This document shows, in pieces, positions 44,997 through 55,513 of a DNA stretch of 64,000 nt. This DNA comes from Siccibacter turicensis LMG 23730 (GTDB lineage: Bacteria > Pseudomonadota > Gammaproteobacteria > Enterobacterales > Enterobacteriaceae). The stretch covers positions 200,281 through 264,280 of the forward strand of contig NZ_AWFZ01000042.1 of NCBI RefSeq assembly GCF_000463155.2, in the 5' to 3' direction. Position 1 is the first letter of the stretch; every line of letters starts with the position of its first letter. Position numbers and translations under genes: made by a program. Below the pieces are notes generated by a model. The model saw only the letters and a program-made list of their open reading frames with translations. It was not told where the DNA came from and ran no database searches.

Positions 44997-45155
44997 ATGG
45001 ACCGTCACCGACGTCTTTTCACTTTCAGGCCATTCCCGGCCAGCGTAAGCGGCGTATCTCGCCCAACATCACATATACTTTTCCCTTCAGCGCCCGCAGA
45101 TGCCGGAGTGCCGTTTAGTCTTTCCTTAAGCAGGAGCTTGTCATGGAATTCTTGA
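44997..45155 (+). CDS. Possible leader ORF overlapping yoaE
   Basis: A 52-codon frame, beginning [20 protein letters not shown] and ending LSRSLSWNS, runs through the yoaE leader and overlaps the yoaE start by 13 bases. There is no good ribosome site within 12 bases; an AGGAG lies about 20 bases upstream. If translated, it could couple to yoaE. It is basic and has no known domain. This is a weak candidate. Confidence 0.25.
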   Translation: MDRHRRLFTFRPFPASVSGVSRPTSHILFPSAPADAGVPFSLSLSRSLSWNS

Positions 45156-46714
45156 TGGACCCCCAAATTTGGGTGGGGCTGTTAACGCTTGTCGTTCTGG
45201 AAATTGTCCTCGGTATCGATAACCTGGTTTTCATCGCGATCCTCGCCGATAAACTGCCGCCGAAGCAGCGTGATAAAGCGCGTCTGATCGGCCTGTCGCT
45301 GGCGCTGATTATGCGTCTCGGCCTGTTGTCGCTGATATCGTGGATGGTCACGCTGACGCGTCCGCTGTTCAGCGTCTGGGACTTCACCTTCTCGGGGCGC
45401 GACCTGATTATGCTGGTGGGGGGGCTATTCCTGCTGTTTAAAGCCACCACTGAGCTACACGAGCGGCTTGAAAACCGGCAGCATGACGAATCCCACGGTA
45501 AGGGGTACGCCAGCTTCTGGGTGGTGGTGGTACAGATCGTTATTCTTGATGCGGTGTTCTCGCTCGACGCGGTGATTACCGCGGTCGGGATGGTGAACCA
45601 TCTGCCGGTAATGATGGCGGCGGTGATTATCGCCATGGCCGTGATGCTGCTGGCCTCGAAGCCGCTGACGCGTTTTGTGAACGAACATCCGACGGTCGTG
45701 GTGCTCTGCCTGAGCTTCCTGCTGATGATTGGTCTGAGCCTGGTGGCGGAAGGCTTCGGGTTCCATATCCCGAAAGGTTACCTCTACGCGGCTATCGGCT
45801 TCTCGGTGATCATTGAGTTCTTCAACCAGATCGCACGTCGTAACTTCATTCGCCATCAGTCAACGCAGCCGCTGCGCGCCCGTACGGCCGATGCGATCCT
45901 GCGTCTGATGGGCGGTCGTCGTAAATCCTCTGCCCAGAGCGAGCCGGACACCAACAATACCTCGTCGGTGGTGCACATCCCGGATGAAGCCTTTGCGGAA
46001 GAAGAGCGCTATATGATCAACGGCGTGTTGACGCTGGCCCAGCGTTCGCTGCGCAGCATCATGACCCCGCGCGGCGAAATCAGCTGGGTGGATGCCAACC
46101 TGAGCGTTGATGAGATCCGTCAGCAGCTGCTGTCGTCGCCGCACAGCCTGTTCCCGGTGTGCCGTGGCGAGCTGGATGAGATCATTGGTATCGTGCGTGC
46201 CAAAGAGCTGCTGGTGGCCCTGGAAGAGGGTGTTGACGTGGCGGCTATCGCCTCGGCCTCGCCGGCCATCGTGGTGCCTGAAACCCTTGACCCGATCAAC
46301 CTGCTTGGCGTGCTCCGTCGCGCCCGCGGCAGCTTCGTTATCGTCAATAACGAGTTTGGCGTGGTACAGGGTCTGGTCACGCCGCTTGACGTGCTGGAAG
46401 CCATCGCCGGCGAGTTCCCGGATGCCGATGAAACCCCGGAGATCGTCTTTGACGGTGACGGCTGGTTAGTGAAAGGGTCAACCGACCTGCACGCCATCCA
46501 GCAGGCGCTGGACGTCGATCATCTGGTGGATGAAGAGGAAGATATCGCCACGGTTGCCGGGCTGGTGATCAACGCCAACGGTCGCATTCCGTGTGCCGGC
46601 GACGTGATCCACGTACCGCCGCTGCATATCACCATCGTCGAAGCGAACGACTATCGTGTGGACATGGTTCGCATCACCCGCGATAAATCGCAGCATGATG
46701 ACGAAGAAGAGTAA
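45143..46714 (+). CDS. yoaE: TerC-family membrane protein YoaE with CBS domains
   Basis: YoaE is an inner membrane protein with an N-terminal TerC domain (about residues 1-240) and a cytoplasmic part with two CBS domains ([23 protein letters not shown] and [17 protein letters not shown]) and a CorC/HlyC C-terminal domain. The product is 523 residues (518 in E. coli). TerC motifs [21 protein letters not shown] and [24 protein letters not shown] carry the membrane acidic residues thought to bind metal ions. Relatives export manganese. Its own substrate is not established. An AGGAG ribosome site lies just upstream. Confidence 0.94.
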   Translation: MEFLMDPQIWVGLLTLVVLEIVLGIDNLVFIAILADKLPPKQRDKARLIGLSLALIMRLGLLSLISWMVTLTRPLFSVWDFTFSGRDLIMLVGGLFLLFKATTELHERLENRQHDESHGKGYASFWVVVVQIVILDAVFSLDAVITAVGMVNHLPVMMAAVIIAMAVMLLASKPLTRFVNEHPTVVVLCLSFLLMIGLSLVAEGFGFHIPKGYLYAAIGFSVIIEFFNQIARRNFIRHQSTQPLRARTADAILRLMGGRRKSSAQSEPDTNNTSSVVHIPDEAFAEEERYMINGVLTLAQRSLRSIMTPRGEISWVDANLSVDEIRQQLLSSPHSLFPVCRGELDEIIGIVRAKELLVALEEGVDVAAIASASPAIVVPETLDPINLLGVLRRARGSFVIVNNEFGVVQGLVTPLDVLEAIAGEFPDADETPEIVFDGDGWLVKGSTDLHAIQQALDVDHLVDEEEDIATVAGLVINANGRIPCAGDVIHVPPLHITIVEANDYRVDMVRITRDKSQHDDEEE

Positions 46715-46718
46715 GACG

Positions 46719-48314
46719 TTACTGAACCGGTAATACCGGGATAGCCTGTCCGTTATGTCTGGCAGGTGGGCGCGTTCTGCCTGCCAGCCATTGCGGAAAC
46801 TCACGCAGCGGCATCGGTTTCGCATAGAGATAGCCCTGTAAAAACGTCACCCCGTGCTGCTTCAGATGCGCTGCCTGCGCCTCGGTTTCTACCCCCTCCG
46901 CCACCAGTTCAATGTTCAGCCGCTGCCCCAGCGCAATAATGATGTCCGTCACCGTTGAGTTAACCGCATCCGTCCCAATCGCGGCGGTAAACGATTTGTC
47001 GATCTTAAGCACGTCAGGATGGAGTTTCTCCAGATACGACAGGGCGCTCTGCCCGGTGCCGAAATCGTCAATGGCCAGCTTCACCCCGTAACGATGCAGC
47101 TCCCGCACCATCCGGTGATCGACATCCGGCAGTGCGTCGCGCTCGGTCAGCTCCAGAATCAGCTGCTGTTGGGGATGGGCGCTGAGCCAGATACGCCGCA
47201 CGTCATCCAGTATCGCCCCGTGGTGAAAGTGGCTGGCAGCCACGTTGATGCCGATGTGAAACGCGCTGTCGGCCGGGAAATAGTGCAGCTGGTGAACGGT
47301 CTCGGTCATAACATAGCGGGTGAGCGGGGCGATAAGGTTCTGCTGCTCCGCCAGCGGGATAAACACATCCGGGGAGATCCACCCCTGGCGCGGGTTGTTC
47401 CAGCGCAGCAGAATCTCTACCCCGACGCACTGCTGGGTGCGGGCGCTGAGCAGCGGCTGGCAGAACACTTCAAACTCCCGGGCCGCCAGGCCGAGATTGA
47501 TCTCCCATGAGAAGCTCATTCGGCCCGCCGTCGCCAGCCAGGCCATATAGCCAATCAACAGGCTCAGGATCAGCGCCAGCGGCAGCTGGCCCGGCAGGTC
47601 TCGCCACGCCAGATACTCCGGCGTAGGGCCGATGACCGTTACCGAGAAGGGATAGCGGGAGGAGGGGAACACCTGCCTGCTTTCGCGTTCGCCCTCAGGC
47701 GGCGGGCGCACGTCACTTCCATACTCCAGATGGTTAGGCCCGACGTTAAACAGCACCCGGCGGATAAGCGGATGATCGGGGGTAATCGCCAGGCTGGTGA
47801 TAAGTTCGATATTGATGATCTGCATCACGCCGCTCTGGCCGTTGAGCGAGGTGGGAAGCCAGCGGATCAGCACCGGGGTGCCTTTCAGCAGCACCTGGTC
47901 GGTGGACAGCAAAAGCTGCTGCACCGGCGAGGGCAGACGAGGCTGAAGCTGATTCAGCATCACGCCGCGCGCGCCAAAAATGCTGGAGCAGTAGAGCACA
48001 CCGTTATCGACCAGCGCGATGGCACGCACAATCTGCAATCGTGCCGCCTGTTCCCGCAGCGGAAGGTGCGCCTCGGTGCAGGTGTGGCCCACCAGCGGGG
48101 CGAGATCTTCCCCCACTTTTTCCAGCGGTGCGAGCAGCGCTTCAATCGACAGAATGGCCCGCTGGCTGAAATCGGTGATCTGACGCTCGTAGAGGTTACG
48201 CTCACTGATAAACCGTACGCTAAGCGTGAGAAACAGCGCGGCGACGGCCAGAGAAATACACACGCTCAGCCGCTTTCGGCGGTAGTTTCTGATGATCCGC
48301 TGCGCTGTATGCAT
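46719..48314 (-). CDS. pdeD: Cyclic di-GMP phosphodiesterase PdeD (YoaD)
   Basis: PdeD degrades cyclic di-GMP. The 531-residue product (532 in E. coli) has an N-terminal membrane span (LSVCISLAVAALFLTLSVRF), a periplasmic CSS-motif sensor region (about 40-230), a second span (LPLALILSLLIGYMAWLA) and a cytoplasmic EAL domain. The EAL signature appears as GVEILLRWNN, and the further catalytic motifs ELTERD, LAIDDFGTGQSALSYL and DVLKIDKSF are intact, so it should be active. In E. coli it affects biofilm through cellulose. Here it may also affect the fimbrial lifestyle, which is inference. Confidence 0.94.
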   Translation of the reverse strand: MHTAQRIIRNYRRKRLSVCISLAVAALFLTLSVRFISERNLYERQITDFSQRAILSIEALLAPLEKVGEDLAPLVGHTCTEAHLPLREQAARLQIVRAIALVDNGVLYCSSIFGARGVMLNQLQPRLPSPVQQLLLSTDQVLLKGTPVLIRWLPTSLNGQSGVMQIINIELITSLAITPDHPLIRRVLFNVGPNHLEYGSDVRPPPEGERESRQVFPSSRYPFSVTVIGPTPEYLAWRDLPGQLPLALILSLLIGYMAWLATAGRMSFSWEINLGLAAREFEVFCQPLLSARTQQCVGVEILLRWNNPRQGWISPDVFIPLAEQQNLIAPLTRYVMTETVHQLHYFPADSAFHIGINVAASHFHHGAILDDVRRIWLSAHPQQQLILELTERDALPDVDHRMVRELHRYGVKLAIDDFGTGQSALSYLEKLHPDVLKIDKSFTAAIGTDAVNSTVTDIIIALGQRLNIELVAEGVETEAQAAHLKQHGVTFLQGYLYAKPMPLREFPQWLAGRTRPPARHNGQAIPVLPVQ

Positions 48315-48409
48315 CGCAAGTACCCGTTAATCCCCAGGCCTGCAGTGCCCGAAGTGATAGTTTGAGTGTAGTGGGTATTATGACGAGCGGCGGGAAACGA
48401 AGCAGGAAA

Positions 48410-48435
48410 TAAAAAGGCGCCGCAATGCGGCGCCT
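48410..48435 (-). terminator. Terminator of sdaA
   Basis: On the minus strand AGGCGCCGC and GCGGCGCCT arms around a two-base loop are followed by TTTTTATTT, immediately past sdaA. Confidence 0.75.
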
Positions 48436-48441
48436 GAGGGG

Positions 48442-49806
48442 TCAGTCACACTGGACTTTTATCGCCAGCCCGCCGCGGGAGGTTTCGCGGTACTTGGCGT
48501 TCATGTCTTTCCCGGTCTCGTACATGGTTTCGATAACCTTGTCGAGAGAGACGCGCGGCTCGCTGGTACGGCGCATCGCCATACGTGCGGCGTTGATGGC
48601 CTTCACCGAGGCGATGGCGTTACGCTCGATGCACGGCACCTGCACCTGACCCGCAACCGGATCGCAGGTCAGACCGAGGTTGTGCTCCATACCGATTTCA
48701 GCGGCAACGCACACCTGCTCCGGGCTGGCGCCCAGCAGCTCGGCAAGGCCGGCCGCGGCCATGGAACAGGCCACGCCCACTTCACCCTGGCAGCCCACTT
48801 CGGCACCGGAGATAGAGGCGTTCATCTTATACAGCGCACCAATCGCACCGGCGGCGAGGAAGTAGCGAATGTAGATGTCCGGGCTGACCGACTCGATAAA
48901 GTGGTCGTAGTAGGCCAGCACCGCCGGAACGATACCGCAGGCACCGTTAGTCGGCGCCGTTACCACGCGGCCACCGGCGGCGTTCTCTTCGTTTACCGCC
49001 AGGGCAAACATGTTGACCCAGTCCACCACGATCATCGGATCGTTCGAGAGCTTATCGCTGGAGACCAGCAGGCGGCGCAGGGCAGAGGCACGGCGCGGTA
49101 CGCGCAGCGGCCCAGGCAGCACGCCCTCGGTGTTCATGCCGCGATCGATACAGGCACGCATGGTCTGCCAGACGTCAGCGAAGTAGGCTTCAATTTCGCT
49201 TTTGCTGTGCAGCGCCAGTTCGTTCTGCATCACCATACCGGAGAGCGACAGACCGGTCTCTTTGCAGTAGCCGAGCATCTCCTGGGCGGATTTGAACGGG
49301 TAGGGCACGTCCACTTCGCCCACCACGTCTTTGCCGAAGTGCTCTTCATCAACGATGAAACCACCGCCGATGGAGTAATAGGTTTTGCTGTACAGCAGGG
49401 TATCGCCCTTGAAGGCGTGGATCTGCATACCGTTTTCGTGCAGCGACAGGTTATCGCTGCTAAAACGCATACCGTTGTCTTTCGGGAAATCGACTTCGTG
49501 CTGACCCTGGGCCAGCAGCAGGCGCTCGCGCGTTTCCACGTCGCGAATGAACGCTGGGATGGCGTCGATATCAACCGTTGCGGGTTCGTTACCGGCCAGC
49601 CCCATAATAATGGCGATATCCGTGTGGTGGCCTTTACCGGTGAGCGACAGGGAGCCGTACACGTCTACGGCGATGCGCGTGACGTCGTGCAGTATCCCTT
49701 TTTCGACCAGATCATCGACGAATTGCTTCCCGGCCTTCATTGGCCCGACGGTGTGGGAAGAGGAGGGACCAATACCCACCTTAAACATGTCGAATATACT
49801 AATCAC
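48442..49806 (-). CDS. sdaA: L-serine dehydratase 1
   Basis: SdaA deaminates L-serine to pyruvate and ammonia using an oxygen-sensitive [4Fe-4S] cluster. The 454-residue product equals the E. coli length. The N-terminal beta domain ([26 protein letters not shown]) is followed by the alpha catalytic domain. Cluster cysteines are in [29 protein letters not shown] and [19 protein letters not shown]. The gene has a 244-base upstream gap, which in E. coli relatives carries Lrp-responsive control. I could not assign an Lrp site. Confidence 0.96.
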   Translation of the reverse strand: MISIFDMFKVGIGPSSSHTVGPMKAGKQFVDDLVEKGILHDVTRIAVDVYGSLSLTGKGHHTDIAIIMGLAGNEPATVDIDAIPAFIRDVETRERLLLAQGQHEVDFPKDNGMRFSSDNLSLHENGMQIHAFKGDTLLYSKTYYSIGGGFIVDEEHFGKDVVGEVDVPYPFKSAQEMLGYCKETGLSLSGMVMQNELALHSKSEIEAYFADVWQTMRACIDRGMNTEGVLPGPLRVPRRASALRRLLVSSDKLSNDPMIVVDWVNMFALAVNEENAAGGRVVTAPTNGACGIVPAVLAYYDHFIESVSPDIYIRYFLAAGAIGALYKMNASISGAEVGCQGEVGVACSMAAAGLAELLGASPEQVCVAAEIGMEHNLGLTCDPVAGQVQVPCIERNAIASVKAINAARMAMRRTSEPRVSLDKVIETMYETGKDMNAKYRETSRGGLAIKVQCD

Positions 49807-50050
49807 TTTTTAACTCCTGCCAGGGGCATCTGGCGTGCAGATGACGATGTTAGATCAGCGGCTAGTGTAAGAGGTAATCGCATACGGAACGTAACTATTC
49901 ACATGAATTAAACTAATAGGTAAAGCAAATATGCCTAATACACTATTTTGGTTAAGGCGCTGTTTTGCAGCATTTATGTCTGAAGTATAGCCTGGTTATG
50001 ATGTAAACAACTGGGGCTGTCGCACACTTCTGGCCTGTGGATGACACTTC

Positions 50051-50635
50051 TTACTCCAGCCGTCGATCGGGATTGACCCCCAACTGGATCGCAAGCTGAC
50101 GAATGATGCCCGCGGTCATGCCCCACACGAAATAGTGCTGATACCACGAGAGCCACACGCGATGCGCATCGCCGCGGCGGTGAATGTCCAGCGGGTGGTA
50201 GCGCCCGAGGTTAAGCGCCTCGGCCAGCGGCATCTCGAACACCGCCGCCACTTCATCTTCGCTGGCATGATAGTGCAGATCCGGCGGAATAATGCCTACC
50301 ACCGGCGTGACCTGAAACCCGGTCACGCTGTCCACCGGCGGCAGAATGCCGATCACCTCCACCGACGCCGGGGGAATCGCCACCTCCTCTTCGGCTTCCC
50401 GCAGCGCCGCCGCAATCAACGAGGCATCCGTGGCATCCACGGCCCCGCCGGGGAACGCCACCTGTCCGGCGTGCTTGCGCAGCCGCGCCGACCGCTGGGT
50501 CAGCAGCAGGCCGGGCTGCGGGCGGCGGACAATCGGCACCAGCACCGCGGCCTGGCGCTGGTTGAGGGCGTTACGGCTCGGCTCGGGCCGCAGCAGCTGA
50601 AAACGGGATAAGAAGGTGTCGAGCGTCAGGTCCAT
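50051..50635 (-). CDS. nudL: Nudix hydrolase NudL
   Basis: NudL (YeaB) is a Nudix hydrolase of the CoA diphosphatase-like group. The 194-residue product (192 in E. coli) holds the Nudix box [25 protein letters not shown], preceded by [19 protein letters not shown], the UPF0035 signature linked with CoA pyrophosphatases. The start at [15 protein letters not shown] follows the pabB stop by three bases, so translation is probably coupled. The physiological substrate is not proven. Confidence 0.94.
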   Translation of the reverse strand: MDLTLDTFLSRFQLLRPEPSRNALNQRQAAVLVPIVRRPQPGLLLTQRSARLRKHAGQVAFPGGAVDATDASLIAAALREAEEEVAIPPASVEVIGILPPVDSVTGFQVTPVVGIIPPDLHYHASEDEVAAVFEMPLAEALNLGRYHPLDIHRRGDAHRVWLSWYQHYFVWGMTAGIIRQLAIQLGVNPDRRLE

Positions 50636-50638
50636 CGG

Positions 50639-52009
50639 CTACGGCTCCAGATTGCGTAAGATACGGTTAACTTTATCAAACGTTTCCTGGTACTCCGCCT
50701 GTTCTTCGCTGTCGGCTACGATACCCCCGCCCGCGGAGCAGTACAGCGTACCCGCCTGGGCGGTCAGCGTGCGGATGGTGATGCTGGTGTCCATCGTGCC
50801 GCAGGCGCTGATATAGCCGATGCTGCCGCACCACGCGTTGCGCCGCTGCGGCTCAAGGGTTTCGATGATCTCCATCGCCCGCACCTTGGGCGCGCCGGTA
50901 ATCGACCCGCCCGGAAAGCAGGCGCGCAGCAGATCGGTGGCGTGTAGCCTGTCTGGCAGCGTCCCGGTGATGGTGCTCACCAGATGATGCACCGCCGGGA
51001 ACGGCTCAACCACGAACAGCTCCGGTACCCGCACGCTGCCCGGAGCGGCAACCCGACCAATATCGTTGCGCATCAGATCGACAATCATCAGGTTCTCCGC
51101 GCGATCCTTGGGCGACTGGGCCAGACGCTGCGCCTGGCGAGCATCGGCATCGGCATCGGCCAGACGCGGCAGGGTGCCCTTAATCGGACGCGTGGCGATC
51201 TGGCCGCGGGCCAGGTGAATAAAGCGCTCGGGCGAAAGGCTCAGGATGGCGTGCTGCGGCAGCCGCAGGAAAGCGCTGAACGGCGCGCGGTTCTGGGCGT
51301 TGAGCGTCACAAACGCCTGCCACTCGTCGCCGGTGTACTGCGCGGCAAAGCGCTGGGCCAGGTTAACCTGATAGCAGTCGCCGCTGGCAAGCCAGGCCTG
51401 CACCTGACGGAACTTCTCCCCGTATTCGGCGCGGGTCATGTTGGCCTCCCACGGCGTGGTGAGACGCAGCGTAGGGCGCTCAGCGCGAGGCTGGGCGTTG
51501 AGCCAGGCCAGTCTGGCCCCGGCATCCCCGTGGCTCACCAGCGTCACCTTTTGCAGCTGGTTGTCGACAATCAGTGCCCAGTCATAGATGCCCACCGCCA
51601 TATCCGGCGCCTGCACGTCGGCCTCGGCGCGCTGCGGCAGGGTTTCAAACCGCCGCCCGAGGTCGTAGCCAAACAGCCCCATCGCACCGCCGGTAAACGG
51701 CAGCGCCTCATCCGGCTCGCTCTGCCACCCGAGGCTCTCGAGCCTGTCATGCAGCAGCGTCAGGGGATCGGCGCGTGACGTCTGCCCCCCCTGCGCGCTG
51801 TCGATATGCGTAATCTCCCCCTGGGTTTGCAGGGTGATCAGCGGATCGGCGACCAGCATATCGAAACGACTGTGCGGGTGATCGGCATGGCCGGAGTGGA
51901 GCAGCATCGCCCAGGGCTGATGCGCCAGCGGCGCAAAGTAGCGTTCGGCGGCATCCGCCTCCCAGGGCAGTGGGAGCAGTGACAGCGGGTGAGGTGTGAC
52001 GTCAGACAT
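50639..52009 (-). CDS. pabB: Aminodeoxychorismate synthase component 1
   Basis: PabB turns chorismate and PabA-derived ammonia into 4-amino-4-deoxychorismate for folate synthesis. The 456-residue product (453 in E. coli) has the anthranilate synthase I fold: the N-terminal part, the catalytic lysine motif ATRPIKGTLPR, NLMIVDLMRNDIGRVA, FPGGSITGAPKVRAMEIIETLEPQRRNAWCGSIGY. The PIKGT lysine distinguishes PabB from TrpE-like enzymes. nudL follows with a three-base gap on the same strand, and yoaH diverges. Confidence 0.95.
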   Translation of the reverse strand: MSDVTPHPLSLLPLPWEADAAERYFAPLAHQPWAMLLHSGHADHPHSRFDMLVADPLITLQTQGEITHIDSAQGGQTSRADPLTLLHDRLESLGWQSEPDEALPFTGGAMGLFGYDLGRRFETLPQRAEADVQAPDMAVGIYDWALIVDNQLQKVTLVSHGDAGARLAWLNAQPRAERPTLRLTTPWEANMTRAEYGEKFRQVQAWLASGDCYQVNLAQRFAAQYTGDEWQAFVTLNAQNRAPFSAFLRLPQHAILSLSPERFIHLARGQIATRPIKGTLPRLADADADARQAQRLAQSPKDRAENLMIVDLMRNDIGRVAAPGSVRVPELFVVEPFPAVHHLVSTITGTLPDRLHATDLLRACFPGGSITGAPKVRAMEIIETLEPQRRNAWCGSIGYISACGTMDTSITIRTLTAQAGTLYCSAGGGIVADSEEQAEYQETFDKVNRILRNLEP

Positions 52010-52105
52010 CCGTTATACATCCATAGAGCAGAGGTAAGACCATTGCTGGCAACCCCGGTGGCGACATGAAATAATACCAGCCCGCCAATGTATCAGGAGT
52101 CGATC

Positions 52106-52288
52106 ATGTTTGCAGGTTTACCTTCACTAACCCATGAGCAGCAGCAGCAGGCCGTCGAGCGAATTCATGACCTGATGTCAAAAGGGATGAGCAGCGGAGA
52201 AGCGATTGCGACGGTGGCCCAGGAGCTGCGCGAGAACCACACAGGCGAGCGCATCGTGGCGCGTTTTGAGGATGAAGACGACGAGTAG
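52106..52288 (+). CDS. yoaH: Conserved small protein YoaH
   Basis: The 60-residue product [60 protein letters not shown] matches E. coli YoaH (59 residues; UPF0181). It is soluble, with an acidic tail. The function is unknown. The ATG after CAGGAGTC was chosen; a frame six codons longer covers that ribosome site. It lies between pabB and yoaB, and a T-poor hairpin (CCGCCACC/GGTGGCGG) follows. Confidence 0.94.
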   Translation: MFAGLPSLTHEQQQQAVERIHDLMSKGMSSGEAIATVAQELRENHTGERIVARFEDEDDE

Positions 52289-52326
52289 CGCGTAAACCGC
52301 CACCTCAGCCGGGTGGCGGCCCGCCA

Positions 52327-52671
52327 TCACACGGCGGCGATAATCTTGATTTCCACCTTGTAACGCGGGTTCATCAGGCGGGCCTGCACGGTGCAGCGCA
52401 CCGGCGCGGAGCCTGCCACAACCCACTCATCCCAGGCTTTATTCATCAGCGCGAAGTCGTCACCGTCGGCAAGAAAGATCGTGGCGTCAAGGATGCGCGA
52501 CTTGTCGCTTCCCTGCGCGGTCAGCAGCGTGTCGATCTGCGCCAGGGTATTCACGGTTTGTTCATAGGCGTCGCCTTCCAGATTCTCCGGCACGCCAGTG
52601 TAGTAGATCGTCTGGTTGTGGATAACCGCGTCAGACCAGCGGTCTGCGGGATCGATGCGTACGATTGTCAT
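52327..52671 (-). CDS. yoaB: RidA-family protein YoaB
   Basis: YoaB belongs to the RidA/YjgF superfamily (Rid6-like group). RidA removes reactive enamine and imine intermediates; for YoaB the substrate is not settled. The 114-residue product equals E. coli in length: MTIVRIDPADRWSDAVIHNQTIYYTGVPENLEGD and VRCTVQARLMNPRYKVEIKIIAAV. The conserved Arg in APVRCTVQA fits the family. The ATG at MTIVRID was chosen by alignment, with AGGAAA upstream. It diverges from yoaA. Confidence 0.94.
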   Translation of the reverse strand: MTIVRIDPADRWSDAVIHNQTIYYTGVPENLEGDAYEQTVNTLAQIDTLLTAQGSDKSRILDATIFLADGDDFALMNKAWDEWVVAGSAPVRCTVQARLMNPRYKVEIKIIAAV

Positions 52672-52801
52672 CGCTGTTTCCTTTTTCTGTTCCATTCAGT
52701 GGCCTGCAAGCCTGCCATATTGTGTGCCGCGCGTCATCTCTTCGGCTGGCTAAAAGCGAGCTGCCCTGACATAATCACTGGCAATTTCCACAGGGGGTAG
52801 T

Positions 52802-54712
52802 GTGACGGACGATTTCGCAGCTGACGGGCAACTCGCAAAAGCGATACCCGGTTTTAAACCGCGTGAACCACAGCGCCAGATGGCCGACGCGGTGGCCGGG
52901 GCAATCGAGCGGGCCGAGCCGCTGGTGGTGGAAGCGGGAACCGGGACAGGTAAAACCTACGCCTACCTGGCGCCGGCGCTGCGCTCCGGGAAGAAAGTCA
53001 TCATCTCGACCGGCTCGAAGGCATTGCAGGATCAGCTCTACAGCCGCGATCTGCCCACCGTGGCACGCGCCCTCGAATTCAGAGGCAAGCTGGCGCTGCT
53101 GAAAGGCCGCTCCAACTATCTGTGCCTTGAGCGTCTGGAGCAGCAGGCGATTGCCGGGGGCGATCTGCCGGTGCAGGTGCTGAGCGATGTGGTGATCCTG
53201 CGCAGCTGGGCAAACCAGACGCTGGACGGCGACATCAGCACCTGCGCCAGCGTTGCCGAGGACTCCCACGCCTGGCCGCTGGTTACCAGCACCAACGATA
53301 ACTGCCTCGGCAGCGACTGCCCGCTGTATAAAGACTGCTTCGTGGTGAAAGCCCGTAAGAAAGCGATGGACGCCGATGTGGTGGTGGTCAACCACCATCT
53401 GTTCCTGGCCGACATGGTGGTGAAAGAGGGCGGCTTTGGTGAGCTGATCCCGCAGGCCGATGTGATGATCTTCGATGAAGCCCACCAGGTGCCGGACATC
53501 GCCAGCCAGTATTTTGGTCAGTCGCTCTCCAGCCGCCAGCTGATGGATCTGGCGAAAGACATCACCATTGCATATCGCACCGAACTCAAAGATACCCAGC
53601 AGCTGCAGAAATGCGCCGACCGCCTGGCCCAGAGCGCGCAGGATTTTCGACTGCAGCTCGGCGAGCCGGGCTTTCGCGGCAACCTGCGTGAACTGCTGGC
53701 CGATGCCTCCATCAGCCGGGCGCTGCTGCTGCTCGATGACGCCCTGGAGCTGTGCTACGACGTGGCGAAGCTGTCGCTTGGCCGCTCGGCGATGCTCGAC
53801 AGCGCCTTTGAGCGCGCCACCCTCTACCGGGCGCGGCTCAAGCGGTTAAAAGAGATTAACCAGCCGGGCTACAGCTACTGGTACGAGTGCAACGCCCGTC
53901 ACTTCACCCTCGCGTTAACCCCGTTGACGGTGGCCGAGAAGTTTAAAGAAGTGATGGCCCAGCAGCCCGGCAGCTGGATTTTTACCTCGGCGACGCTCTC
54001 GGTAAACGAAGAGATGCATCACTTCACCGCCCGGCTTGGGGTGGACGAGGCGAAAACGCTGCTGCTGCCCAGTCCGTTCGATTATGCCAGTCAGGCGCTA
54101 CTGTGCGTGCCGCGCAACCTGCCCCAGAGCAACCAGCCGGGAGCGGGGCGGCAGCTGGCACGCATGCTCAAGCCGCTTATTGATGCCAACAACGGGCGCT
54201 GCTTTATGCTCTGCACCTCCCACGCCATGATGCGCGAGCTGGCGGAGCAGTTCCGCGCCAGCATGACCATCCCGGTGCTGATGCAGGGCGAAACCAGCAA
54301 GAGCCAGCTGCTTGAGCAGTTCGTTACCGCAGGCAATGCCCTGCTGGTGGCGACCAGCAGCTTCTGGGAAGGGGTGGACGTGCGCGGCGACGCGCTGTCG
54401 CTGGTGATCATCGACAAACTGCCGTTTACCTCCCCGGACGATCCGCTGCTCAAGGCGCGCATGGAGGACTGCCGTCTGCGCGGGGGCGACCCGTTTGACG
54501 ACGTGCAGCTGCCCGACGCGGTGATCACCCTGAAGCAGGGCGTCGGGCGTCTTATCCGCGATACCGCCGACCGCGGTGTGCTGGTGATCTGCGACAATCG
54601 CCTGGTGATGCGCCCCTACGGCGCCGTGTTCCTCGCCAGCCTGCCGCCGGCGCCCCGTACCCGTGACATCGAGCGCGCCGCCGCGTTTCTCTCCGATCCC
54701 GAGGCCCGGTAA
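52802..54712 (+). CDS. yoaA: DinG-like iron-sulfur helicase YoaA
   Basis: YoaA is an XPD/DinG-type 5'-3' DNA helicase which in E. coli pairs with the HolC (chi) polymerase subunit during replication repair and is SOS-inducible. The 636-residue product equals E. coli. Walker A is VVEAGTGTGKTYAYL, the DEAH box is VMIFDEAHQVPDIA, and the [4Fe-4S] cysteines are in RSNYLCLERL, NDNCLGSDCPLYKDCF. The helicase C-terminal motif QGVGRLIRDTADRGVL is present. It starts with GTG and has AGGGGG upstream. No clear LexA box was found. Confidence 0.95.
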   Translation: MTDDFAADGQLAKAIPGFKPREPQRQMADAVAGAIERAEPLVVEAGTGTGKTYAYLAPALRSGKKVIISTGSKALQDQLYSRDLPTVARALEFRGKLALLKGRSNYLCLERLEQQAIAGGDLPVQVLSDVVILRSWANQTLDGDISTCASVAEDSHAWPLVTSTNDNCLGSDCPLYKDCFVVKARKKAMDADVVVVNHHLFLADMVVKEGGFGELIPQADVMIFDEAHQVPDIASQYFGQSLSSRQLMDLAKDITIAYRTELKDTQQLQKCADRLAQSAQDFRLQLGEPGFRGNLRELLADASISRALLLLDDALELCYDVAKLSLGRSAMLDSAFERATLYRARLKRLKEINQPGYSYWYECNARHFTLALTPLTVAEKFKEVMAQQPGSWIFTSATLSVNEEMHHFTARLGVDEAKTLLLPSPFDYASQALLCVPRNLPQSNQPGAGRQLARMLKPLIDANNGRCFMLCTSHAMMRELAEQFRASMTIPVLMQGETSKSQLLEQFVTAGNALLVATSSFWEGVDVRGDALSLVIIDKLPFTSPDDPLLKARMEDCRLRGGDPFDDVQLPDAVITLKQGVGRLIRDTADRGVLVICDNRLVMRPYGAVFLASLPPAPRTRDIERAAAFLSDPEAR

Positions 54713-54778
54713 TTTGTCACAGAGTGTGATACTATCCGCGCCACTTTTATTGTTAGCTGATGCGAGAGCGCTTATCCC

Positions 54779-55474
54779 ATGCGAATTCTGGCAATTGATA
54801 CCGCTACCGAAGCCTGTTCGGTAGCGCTGCTGGACAACGGCACCACCCACGCCTGTTTTGAACTCTGCCCCCGGGAACATACCCAACGCATCCTGCCTAT
54901 GGTGCGCGACACACTGAACCAGGCGGGGGTTTTATTGTCTGATATTAACGCCCTGGCCTTTGGTCGCGGGCCGGGAAGCTTTACCGGCGTGCGCATCGGT
55001 ATCGGCATTGCGCAGGGGCTGGCCTTTGGGGCAAACCTGCCGATGATCGGCGTCTCGACCCTTGCCACCATGGCAGAAGGGACGTGGCGTAAAACCGGTG
55101 CCAGCCGCGTGCTGGTGGCAATCGACGCGCGCATGGGCGAGGTCTACTGGGCCGAGTATCAGCGCGATGCCGCGGGCAACTGGCAGGGCGAAGAGACCGA
55201 AGCGGTGCTGAAGCCGGACGCCGTTACCGCTCGTCTGGCGACGTTTGACGGCGAGTGGGCGACGGCCGGGACGGGCTGGCAGGCCTGGCCTGATATGGCC
55301 GCTGGCTGCCCCCTTACCCTGCGTGATGGCGGTGTCCTGCTGCCCAGCGCCGAAGATATGCTGCCGCTGGCAGCGCACAAGCTGGCGCAGGGGCTGACCA
55401 CGACGGTAGAACACACCGAACCGGTTTACCTGCGAAATGAAGTGGCCTGGAAAAAACTGCCAGGCAGAGAGTAA
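54779..55474 (+). CDS. tsaB: tRNA threonylcarbamoyladenosine synthesis protein TsaB
   Basis: TsaB (YeaZ) works with TsaD and TsaE to put threonylcarbamoyl on A37 of tRNAs that read ANN codons. It is essential in E. coli. The 231-residue product equals E. coli and has the ASKHA fold: [42 protein letters not shown]. TsaB itself lacks the catalytic metal ligands of TsaD. It follows yoaA by 66 bases and precedes yeaY by 39 bases. Confidence 0.95.
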   Translation: MRILAIDTATEACSVALLDNGTTHACFELCPREHTQRILPMVRDTLNQAGVLLSDINALAFGRGPGSFTGVRIGIGIAQGLAFGANLPMIGVSTLATMAEGTWRKTGASRVLVAIDARMGEVYWAEYQRDAAGNWQGEETEAVLKPDAVTARLATFDGEWATAGTGWQAWPDMAAGCPLTLRDGGVLLPSAEDMLPLAAHKLAQGLTTTVEHTEPVYLRNEVAWKKLPGRE

Positions 55475-55513
55475 TTGCGCATCGCCCGCGGGCGGCGTTC
55501 AGGAGTCGCACAT

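Noticed and set aside
44930-45142. yybP-ykoY riboswitch before yoaE, as found for some TerC-family genes
   Set aside because: The GGGGAGTA and GGCGAGACC elements are absent from this leader.
48682-49911. 409-codon open frame antisense to sdaA
   Set aside because: Shadow frame of a highly expressed gene, with no ribosome site and no recognisable domain.
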